A stretch of 8,381 bases of DNA from an uncultured Bacilli bacterium (lineage in GTDB: Bacteria; Bacillota_I; Bacilli_A; RF39; UBA660), in assembly GCA_947631885.1 (NCBI GenBank), contig CANRMZ010000048.1:1-8381 (forward strand), given 5' to 3'. A program made the translations under genes and the position numbers. Below the pieces are notes generated by a model. That model saw only the letters and a list, made by a program, of their open reading frames with translations. It was not told where the DNA came from and did not search any database. This document shows, one piece after another, positions 1 through 7,900 of the stretch; the stretch's first letter is position 1, and each line of letters starts with the position of its first letter.

Positions 1-357
1 TAGTCTTTTTAAATATTCTTCATGAGCTTGTTCTTCTAATCTAAGAAATTGTTCCTGATTTTCTTCTTCTGTTAAAGCATCATCATAGACATATCGATAG
101 TATGTAACACCTGGTATCATTTCTTCTTCCAAAACATCTCTATCTGGAGCACCATGATCATATACTTCATTACCCGTTATTTTTTCACCATATTTATTAA
201 TCAAAACTTGATTCAAACCACGTGTAACTAAGGTCCTATTAATTTTATTTGTAGTCTCTTCTTTAGACGTTAAATTTTTAGCATAAGCTTGATTCCCCAT
301 GAATAATAAACTACCTGTTAATATTGTAGCCATAGCAGAATATTTTAAGTATTTCAT
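1..357 (-). CDS. Exported protein of unknown function, N-terminal 119 residues (3' end outside window)
   Basis: The frame is open from the ATG at 357-355 to the left edge with no stop, so the gene continues outside. The start follows a strong AAGGAGGA (363-370) with a 5-base spacer. The N-terminus is a classical Sec signal peptide: MKYLKY, a hydrophobic core (about residues 7-22, with ILTGSLLF), then QAYA followed by KN, giving likely signal peptidase I cleavage after residue 26. The mature part is polar and charged, rich in Glu and Lys. It has a Tyr-rich stretch (VTYYRYVYDD, about 83-92) followed by a highly acidic, probably helical segment (LTEEENQEQ... LEEQAHEEY). No lipobox Cys is present, so it is more likely secreted or wall-associated than a lipoprotein. 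I do not recognise the family and only part of the protein is visible. It has its own leader and lies after the terminator of the preceding gene, so it is probably transcribed separately. Confidence is high that it is a gene; no function is proposed. Confidence 0.85.
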   Translation of the reverse strand, partial: MKYLKYSAMATILTGSLLFMGNQAYAKNLTSKEETTNKINRTLVTRGLNQVLINKYGEKITGNEVYDHGAPDRDVLEEEMIPGVTYYRYVYDDALTEEENQEQFLRLEEQAHEEYLKRL

Positions 358-379
358 TATTATCCTCCTTTCATTTTTA

Positions 380-409
380 AGAAGAAGCTCTTCTTCTATT
401 AAAATTATA
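380..409 (-). promoter_or_regulatory. Possible promoter -10 and near-perfect dyad upstream of the exported-protein gene
   Basis: TATAAT occurs on the minus strand at 404-409, but no good -35 is seen at 16-18 bases. About where transcription would begin, an 18-base dyad at 380-397 (arms AGAAGAA / TTCTTCT, positions 380-386 and 391-397) is symmetric except for its two central bases. It could be an mRNA 5' hairpin or an operator overlapping the start site. The ribosome binding site (363-370) lies outside it. The promoter is inferred and weak; the dyad is seen directly. Confidence 0.4.
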
Positions 410-423
410 ATAAAATTACTAAA

Positions 424-486
424 AATTAAAAAAGAGCAAATCAAGCTTCATTGCTATTTTTGCAAATAAAACGAAATTTGCTCTTT
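424..486 (-). terminator. Rho-independent-type terminator of the 509-1081 gene
   Basis: Perfect 11-base inverted repeat AAAGAGCAAAT (431-441) / ATTTGCTCTTT (476-486). On the minus strand the stem runs straight into a T-rich tail (TTTTTTAATTTTT at about 421-433). It starts about 22 bases after the TAG at 509. The 34-base loop is long for a simple terminator. The plus direction has no T-tract, so it is directional. Confidence 0.7.
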
Positions 487-508
487 CAATAAATCCATAA
501 AAACAATC

Positions 509-1081
509 CTATTTTATCGTATATTTATCTATATATTTTTCCCGGCATTTGCTATCTTTCCAAAGGCCAAAGAATTCATCATAGTCTGACCACTTCTTGC
601 CATATTCTTCCTCAATTTTGCAGTTTGATATCTTTTCAATTACACTTATTGCTACCTCAGCTTCTTCATTTGTTAAATTACCCATTTCATATAAATCTTC
701 AATTGCTATAACAGAACCTGTTAAAGTTTCTGTAACAAAATCATAATCATCCGTGGTAGTATAATTTTCTTTTTCAGATAAAGATGATAGATACGTTTTA
801 ACCAACCCATTTGCCGCTTCATCTTTTTCACAGCCCTTAATGCTATATGACCTTAAATGACCCTTTGATGAATACATTACCATTTTTTCATTATTACAAT
901 ACACATAGGTATTAAAAAATAAGCCATACTTTATTTTGCCATTTTTATTAGTATCTTCTGTTTTATAACTTATTAAGGGCGTATTATTAAATATAACTGC
1001 TTGCCCTAAGTCAATAAGATTATATAAAAGAAATACTCCAATGATGATAAGTACTATTTGCCAAGGTTTTAGTTTTTTCAT
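509..1081 (-). CDS. Small membrane-anchored protein of unknown function, 190 aa
   Basis: The start is taken at the ATG at 1081-1079 (MKKLKPW). It lies 4 bases after GGAGG (1086-1090); the adjacent ATG at 1084 is too close to it. A further-upstream in-frame TTG at 1105 falls inside the promoter -10 and is rejected. Residues 1-6 are basic and about 7-23 form one hydrophobic segment (WQIVLIIIGVFLLYNL), predicting an N-in single-pass membrane anchor or uncleaved signal with about 165 residues outside. The outer part has four Cys (62, 84, 154, 179), an aromatic, probably beta-rich first half (KYGLFFNTYVYC), an acidic helical stretch (NEEAEVAISVIEKI, about 138-151), and a Tyr/Trp/Lys-rich end. It stops with TAG. 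The four cysteines could form two disulfides if exposed; that is inference. It sits between its own promoter and terminator, apart from mazEF. I do not recognise a family. Confidence 0.8.
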   Translation of the reverse strand: MKKLKPWQIVLIIIGVFLLYNLIDLGQAVIFNNTPLISYKTEDTNKNGKIKYGLFFNTYVYCNNEKMVMYSSKGHLRSYSIKGCEKDEAANGLVKTYLSSLSEKENYTTTDDYDFVTETLTGSVIAIEDLYEMGNLTNEEAEVAISVIEKISNCKIEEEYGKKWSDYDEFFGLWKDSKCREKYIDKYTIK

Positions 1082-1104
1082 CATTCCTCCTATAATATAA
1101 TTCA

Positions 1105-1113
1105 ATTATAGCA
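1105..1113 (-). promoter_or_regulatory. Extended -10 promoter of the 509-1081 gene
   Basis: The minus strand reads TGCTATAAT at 1113-1105, a full TGn-TATAAT extended -10. The expected start site near 1098 gives a leader of about 15 bases to the ATG at 1081, covering the GGAGG. No convincing -35 is seen at 17 bases, which is tolerated with an extended -10. The site also shows that the TTG at 1105 cannot be the translation start. Confidence 0.6.
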
Positions 1114-1148
1114 TATTTACTATGTCATTAACATTGTAAAAATAATAG

Positions 1149-1179
1149 CAAAAAAATAACGGCAATAAATAACCGTTAT
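1149..1179 (-). terminator. Rho-independent terminator of mazEF
   Basis: Inverted repeat ATAACGG (1156-1162) / CCGTTAT (1173-1179) with a 10-base loop. On the minus strand a run of T follows the stem (A-run 1150-1156 on the plus strand). It lies about 37 bases after the mazF TAG at 1216-1218 and separates mazEF from the next gene's promoter. Confidence 0.75.
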
Positions 1180-1215
1180 ATAGAAATTATATTTTTAAAG
1201 TTGCATCTAAAATCA

Positions 1216-1551
1216 CTAATTTAATTCTATCATTCCATTAATAATATCTAAAATTTCAACAAGTTCATCCTTGCTTATTTTTTCAACAAATGTTAATTTA
1301 CGAGCTTTAAAATCTATGCTTCTAATATGCTCGCAAAGAACTGCACCATGTACCTTTTTCGTTTTTAAAAGTTCATAATGCGTAGGAAATTTTTTAATAT
1401 TAGTAGTAATTGGACATAAAACTACCATTTGCGTAAATTTATTATAATTGTCTTTGCTAATAATTATCGCAGATCTTATGCCATTTTGTTCGTGACCTTT
1501 ACCTGTAGAAAAATTCATGTAACAAATATCGCCTTGTTTCGGTAAATACAT
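1216..1551 (-). CDS. mazF: MazF/PemK-family toxin, mRNA endoribonuclease, 111 aa
   Basis: Type II toxin of the MazF/PemK family. Members are cytoplasmic dimers that cut single-stranded mRNA at short specific sites and are held inactive by MazE. The family signature is clear: KQGDICYMNFS near the N-terminus, GHEQNGIRSAIIIS (residues 19-32), CPITTN (46-51), and EHIRSIDF (74-81). R26 and T49 (or T50) align with the Arg and Thr catalytic residues known from Bacillus subtilis and E. coli MazF. The length is normal. The usual Pro after the catalytic Arg (RPA) is Ser here (RSA), a mild variation. The start is the ATG at 1551-1549: it overlaps the mazE stop as TAATG, and the protein then begins MYLPKQGD as expected. 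In-frame codons further upstream lie inside mazE. Translation is probably coupled to mazE, with AAGGAAA about 11 bases upstream. The cleavage sequence cannot be told from here. Confidence 0.95.
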   Translation of the reverse strand: MYLPKQGDICYMNFSTGKGHEQNGIRSAIIISKDNYNKFTQMVVLCPITTNIKKFPTHYELLKTKKVHGAVLCEHIRSIDFKARKLTFVEKISKDELVEILDIINGMIELN

Positions 1552-1811
1552 TATTCTATAATTTCCTTTCCTAAATCTTCTCCCCAATCGTAAGATTCTA
1601 TAGATCCCTTTTCATTATTATTTGAAGATTCATACATAGCTATTCGCTCTTCAAAAATTTTGTGTCTTTTTTCTTGCTTTGTTATTATTATCTTGTCTTT
1701 TTCTTGAACTATATCTACTTTATCATTAGTTCTTAAATTTAATGATTTAAGAAAACTACTCGGGATTCTAATCCCATCAGAATTTCCCCACTTTTGAAGT
1801 CTTGCTTCCAT
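1551..1811 (-). CDS. mazE: MazE-family antitoxin, AbrB/MazE fold, 86 aa
   Basis: Antitoxin that pairs with the MazF directly downstream and, by family knowledge, also binds and represses its own promoter as a swapped-hairpin dimer. The N-terminal domain is typical: LQKWGNSDGIRIPSSFLKSLNL (residues 5-26), matching the RWGNS...RIP pattern of E. coli MazE, then NDKVDIVQEKDKIIITK. The C-terminal half is charged and probably flexible, ending in YDWGEDLGKEIIE (74-86). That is the acidic/aromatic tail that in this family wraps around MazF and blocks its active site. The start is the ATG at 1811-1809, preceded by GAGGGTGA with a 7-base spacer. An in-frame TTG at 1862 lies in the promoter -35 and is rejected. 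The stop TAA (1551-1553) shares one base with the mazF start. Confidence 0.93.
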   Translation of the reverse strand: MEARLQKWGNSDGIRIPSSFLKSLNLRTNDKVDIVQEKDKIIITKQEKRHKIFEERIAMYESSNNNEKGSIESYDWGEDLGKEIIE

Positions 1812-1832
1812 TAATCTCTCACCCTCATTATT

Positions 1833-1862
1833 AGTATATACATTGTTTATACAAATTGTCAA
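1833..1862 (-). promoter_or_regulatory. mazEF promoter with overlapping dyads (likely autoregulatory operator)
   Basis: On the minus strand a consensus -35 TTGACA (1857-1862) and a near-consensus -10 TATACT (1833-1838) are separated by 18 bases, predicting a leader of about 15 bases before mazE. The spacer and -10 carry short dyads: GTATATAC (1834-1841), GTATA/TATAC (1834-1838 and 1848-1852), TTGT/ACAA (1843-1854) and ACAA/TTGT (1851-1859). The promoter is well supported by sequence. That MazE or MazEF binds these dyads is inference from how the family is usually regulated. Confidence 0.75.
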
Positions 1863-1894
1863 TATTTTTTAGCCTTTTAATAAAATTATGTAAG

Positions 1895-1920
1895 AAAAAA
1901 GCCATCAAAATGACAGCTTT
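1895..1920 (-). terminator. Terminator of the giant protease gene
   Basis: Hairpin arms at 1911-1920 and 1898-1907 (TGACAGCTTT and AAAGCCATCA on the plus strand) form a 10-pair stem with two G-U pairs and a 3-base loop. On the minus strand it runs into TTTTTTC. The base of the stem overlaps the TAA stop codon (1920-1922), so the gene ends directly in its terminator, isolating mazEF from protease transcription. Confidence 0.8.
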
Positions 1921-4900
1921 TAATCGTTAGAACTTGCACTTACCGTTAAGTTACTAACATCTTGGTTTGCATCAGCCAAATAGATAATATTATCTTCAAA
2001 ATCATTACTCATATCTTTTAGCTTATAATATATTTCTTGTCTTACGGCAGTACTATTAGGAAGACCAACAGCAGCCTGAATATCTCTACTACACCAATAT
2101 TCACTTAAACATTGAGTTTCAGTTTTGTTTTTTAGAATATCTTTTAATTTAGCATCAGTATAATCCTTATCTTTTATTAATGCATCATAGAATGCTTGAA
2201 CATAATGTTTGACATTAATTTCTGGATTTATATGCGATAGATTATCAGCAACATATTGGAATCTATCTTTCTTATAAGTATTAAAATCAGAGTATTTATT
2301 ATCAGTTATCTTTTGTAAAGCCATTTGATCTGATTTGAAGTTAACATTTTGCGTTCCTTCATCTGGATTAGTAAGATTTTTATAAATAGGTCTTATTTCA
2401 TAGTCTTTATTACTTGCATATGCTACAAAACCTTTTTCATAACCTGCGATACCCATCATTTCATAACTTATCCATTTTAATGCATATGAATCAGGTCTAC
2501 CATCTGGGTTATTTGGTTGATACCAATGGACTACATTAATACCTTCACCGCCATATGAATTATTACCACGAGATGCATATTTATAAACACCCGGATAAAG
2601 CATTATTTGCTTATCTACTAAATCATTAATTGAATTAAGTTCAATATCTCCAAGAGAATTTAGACTTGTATAACCTGTAGTTTCACGAGCACGGAATCTA
2701 GCATAATCATCTTCTTTGTATGTAACTCCCGTTAGTTTACCATCAGATTTACCGCCTTCTCTGGCAAATTGCTTATCTTCATTTGGATAAGAAACTTGAA
2801 CGGCTAAAGCTTTTTGATACTCTTTTGGAAGTTGTAAGAAGGCTTGAGCTTCAATATAATCCATAATATAAATAGTATCAAACATTTTACTATAGAAGTC
2901 TTGAATCTTTTCTGGTGAGTTAATTCTCTCTGGTGTTAAGTTTGAAGCTACCTTAGCATCTTTATTGTAATTAACAGTTAAGTTCATTACGATACCATTG
3001 ATACCAAATTCTTGCATTAAGAAGGCATCAGCATAGTCTTCACCACCAGCATCAAATCTTCTACCATAGTTTTCTAAGAATAATCGAGAATCAAGATAAT
3101 GGGCTGTTTCATGTGACCAAGTCATAAATGTTGGGTGGCCACTATCCACTGTACCATCAGTAGTTATATCCGTATCCATAAATCCAGCAACATTCCATTC
3201 AATTCTATCGCCCCAGTTTCCCGCATTAACACCATAAGTCGCAGGCCATAGAGCTACAACCTCATCAAAGTTCTTATGGAAAAGTTCAGTAGTGGTATAT
3301 GGCGTATTATAAACTGAAACACCATTTTCATTTTTAGTATATCGTTTATCAAGTTGGAATAAATGAATGTCGTTAAATAATTTAGGATTTTGTAATAAGT
3401 CATAAGCTGTATTGTAATATGATTGAATACGATCAACATAGGCTTGCATCTTAGCATTAAATGTCGCAAGTTCAGCTGCATCCTTAGGATTTGCCATATA
3501 AGTTCTTTGCGAACCAATTGTAAATTGGGCAGGAGCAGAAATAATATATGCTGCCGTATCAGGTAAAGTTAAGATTGGAAGTACAAAATTATGTACTTTA
3601 TAACTTCCTCCCTTATAGTTAGCATCTTCAGTACTTAAATGATCCCATAAAGTATATTGAATATCATCTTCATGACCCTCAATAGGTATTTCTCTTAAGA
3701 TACCTTTAAATTGACTAGCAGCCCATTCATCCATATTATGATCACTCAATTTCGTAACAACATAATCTAAGAAACTAGATACATTATTTAGATCTGTATA
3801 TGGACTTAAAAGATTGTTATAAGTATTATTAGTAATATTAGTATTAAAGTAAGCTCCACTTGGATCACTAAAGAATAATTCAGTAATCTTATCTGATGTT
3901 AGGTTAGCATCAAAGCCTTGCATGTTAAACATTACAAAATCATATATTTTCATGCCATCAACATCTAGATTATAGAATCTACGGAAATAGTTATAAGTAT
4001 ATAAAGCTTTTTCAATCTTTTTATCTTTCTTAACTTCTCTTTCAATATAATCATTAATAGCATCGTCATTATTAGTATTAGTAAAGTTGCTATTAGATAA
4101 ATATTTTAAGACAAATTCTGTTAATTCGAATCTCGTATTATCATTATAGAAATCACGATATATTCTTGAATCTTCATTAGTAGTTAATATATCTAAGTTA
4201 TTAGTGTAATTAAGTCCTTTTAAGTAATTAGTTAAATTATTAACAACCGCAGAATCAGCATTTATAACATAATGGTTATAGTTATAATCAATATTTAAAC
4301 CTGATATTTTATATGTAGCAACCATATCATAGTTCTTTTCATATAAAACGTTATACTCAGTCTTAAGACCATTTTTAAATATTATCTTTAATTTACTAAT
4401 CTTTTTAGGATTATCAGTTGTTAAATAAGTTACTAACTTGCCTTCAGCATCTACTGGTACTATATGTAATATTTCATGATTAAGTAAATTACTATCAGTA
4501 ATTGTATTACCCATTTCTACAACTTTATCATTGTCATAGAAAGGTGCTAATTTCATTACATTCTTATAGGCAATTTCTTTATCTTTACTATAGTTATTTA
4601 TGCTTTCAAGTTCTGTTTTATTTTCCAAAATAAATGTTGGTAAATTGTCTAAAGATATATCTTTAAACTCCCATACTTTATCACTAAAGTTTGCTTTATC
4701 AATAAATAGTTCTTCATTAATATCATTTGCAGAAATAACAGTTACTCCATTATCGTTTAAAGTGCTAGTCGTATAAATATAGTTATTTTCAACTGTTGCA
4801 GCTCCTCCAGCAAAAACATTTATAGAGCCATTTACAATAGCAACATTATTTTTAAATGTAGAACCACTACCACTATAGCGGTTTGCAAAGCCTGCAGGAG

Positions 4901-7900
4901 TACTATATTGACCAGATAATGATACTTTAACATAACTATTTGTTACAGTAGTTGCTTTAGCATTGCCTATAAAACCACTTGTATAGTTCCAGCCACCATT
5001 AATTGTACCTTCAGCATAACAGTTTGTTATCTCTGTATTATTTTGGGTAACACCAATGAATGTACCTGTTTGTTGAGTTAACCAATTAAGATTATAAACT
5101 AAATGAATGACACGGCTTGAATCTATTTTTGTATTATCAGCAGTACCAATTAATCCACCATTTGTACTTGCCGTATCCTTTTGACTCTTTACAACTTTAT
5201 CCACTAAAACATTAGTGATTTTAGCATTATATGTTTCGTTTGCAAGAGCACCTTTACCATTATCATCAAGGGTAACATCATTAATATATAAGTTTTTAAC
5301 TTCGCCATCTTTAATCTTATTAAATAATGGTTTAGATAAATTCTTTATTGTATGACCATTACCATCTAAAGTACCCTTATATTCATTAGTTACGTATGTA
5401 TTTCCATCAGTAGTAATACTACTTGCATCATAGTTACGATCTAAAACGACATCTTCGCCATTTTCTAATTTGTTAAGTAAAACCCTAAAGGCATTGGCAG
5501 GATGGAATTCATTAACAGCTTTACCACCTTCGATTTTACCAAAGGTAATTCTTAGTTTTTGTGTTTTATCTTTTGAAGCATGAGCATAATCAAGTTCTAG
5601 AATTAACATACCATTTTCTGTGCTTACATTAGTAATTCTAGCTCTAGTAGTAGGAAGATTATCCATGGCTATTTCAACAAAATAATTAGCTTTATTATTT
5701 TCAATATCACTAACATTAACTTCATCTTGTAAAGTTATCTTTTCTTCGCCATCAATCTTTTCTACTTTATATAAGTTAATATCAGATATATTCTTAAATT
5801 CGATAGTATTATCTTCAAAAGAGATTAGTTCTTCTAAAAGAAGAGCTTCTTTTTGATAGTTAGTACTAAATGCTTTTTTATCAATATCTCTATCATAAGA
5901 ACTTATTACTTCAACATAATATCTCTTACTTTCGGTTTTATTAAATGTTATGGTGTCTTCATACTTACCATTATATAAAGCATTTCCCATATCATCAGTG
6001 ATTTTAACTTTAGCTTTACCTACGATAGAACCATCAGGATCTTTTATCGCAAAAGTTACTTTTACTTTGCTATCTAAATCCTCGAATTTATAATCACTAA
6101 CTTTAATTACATCTTTTAAAACTTCAGGTTTAAATGTATAAGCATTTTTTAGGCTTACCTTTTTACCATTTGTTAAGATAATATCCGTTATAGTTATGCT
6201 CTTTTCACCTGAACTAGGGTAGCCATCAAGAATAAGCTCATAAACATCATTAATATTAGCTACTGAATACTCTTTACCAGAAATAATGACTTTGCTTACA
6301 CCGGCATTTAGTTTTTCATCAAGACCATTTACTTTAAAGTTTAACTTAATCTTTTCATTTTTTTCAAAATAATTGTTATTATTTTTACTTATAGCTAAAC
6401 CTTCATCTAAAGTAATAGATTCATAAGTATCACTACTATAAAGACCATATTGAACCTTTAAAAGTTCATCATTAGTCTTTTCGTTTTTATCCTCTGTTTG
6501 TTCATTCAATTTATCCGTATCAAGATCATAACTACCAGTGAATTTAACCTCTAAATCTTTATCTTTAGGAAGACTATCAAAAACAATCTCATTATGACCT
6601 ACAACAATATCTTTAGATACACCATCAACTGTTAATTTACCATCTTTAAATTCATCTTCATGAGCATTACTATCAAGTACAACATCAAAATTAAATGTTG
6701 CTTTACCATCATTATAATCATCAGTAATAACTAAATTATCTATTTTAGGTTTATCTTTTAAGACATCTATAGTAACTTTCTCTTCTTTTACTGAAAAATA
6801 GTTAGTACTATACATCTTATAATAACCATTAACAGTAAGTTGGACTCTATTAGCTTTAATATCTAGTATTCCTGATTCATTAGGAACCGTTAAATAAATC
6901 TTAGCTTTATAAATATTGCCTTCATGGCTAATTGCACTAGCAGAATAGTTAAGACCATTAATAGTTATACTAGATACTTGTGAATAACTAGAATTATATG
7001 ATTGTTTAGCATATGCATCAATACTATCACCAACATAGATTTCAAAAGCTATTTGATAATCTTTTTGATTTTTAACAGGATAGAAATTATTGTTAACACC
7101 ATTGCTATTATTAGTTATATACATTTTAGAAATGTAGATATCTTTTTGTGTTAATATACTCTCTTCTTTTAGACATTCATTAGTATAAGTATATTTATCA
7201 GATAAATCATAATCTGCTAAAACACGAACTGTATAGAACCCATCAACACTTTTTTCGTAAGACAAAGTAGTAGTAATATTACCATTTAATTCATCTTTAG
7301 GTATCTCTTTACTATCTACTATCTTACCTGTTGAATCAACTATTACTACAGTTAATTTCTTAGTAGCTTTATTATCATCTTTATACGCAAATGATACATT
7401 TATATTCTTATTACCATTATCATCAGTAACTTTAAGATTATTAACAGAAGGAGCTTCTTTTAAAACAGTATAAGTTAACTTCTTAGCTTTATAATCATTA
7501 TCATTATAGAAAGTTTTTAAACTATCAAGACCTACTTCATTTAAGGTAACTGTATGCTTACCTGGTGTTACATCAGCATCAGATAAAATAACTTCATAAT
7601 TATTACCATCTATCTTAGAGATATTGTAGGATTTAGCATCATTATCAACACTTAAGTTAGCGTTAGATATAGTCGCATTTCGACTATTAGAACTTGTAAA
7701 GGAAACAACCGGCTTTTCCCCAGGCTTTAAGGCATCAGTAATAGCAACATTATCAAGATTAAAATTATAGTCTCCTCCTAAAGTAAAGGTTTGATCAAAA
7801 AGAGGGACATTTTGATAGAAATTAACACCATCGCTAGAGTTGCTATCTAAATCATAGTTACCAACAATCTCAGCACTATAAGTTTTTCCTTCTTTACCAT

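Noticed and set aside
1081..1105. TTG start at 1105 for the small membrane protein
   Set aside because: The TTG falls within the TATAAT extended -10, and the GGAGG at 1086-1090 lies downstream of it, directing initiation to the ATG at 1081.
1551..1587. Extended N-terminus for MazF from 1587
   Set aside because: It would overlap mazE by 37 bases with a non-homologous Arg-rich leader; the ATG at 1551 in TAATG gives a standard MazF start.
1811..1862. Extended N-terminus for MazE from a TTG at 1862
   Set aside because: The extra 17 codons would cover the -35, spacer and -10 of the promoter. Family alignment begins at the ATG at 1811, which has an SD.
3254..3517. 87-codon minus-strand open frame (Met/Leu/Ile-rich)
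   Set aside because: Lies wholly inside the protease gene in another frame just upstream of the HETAH-coding region; composition is that of a frame-shadow and it has no ribosome binding site.
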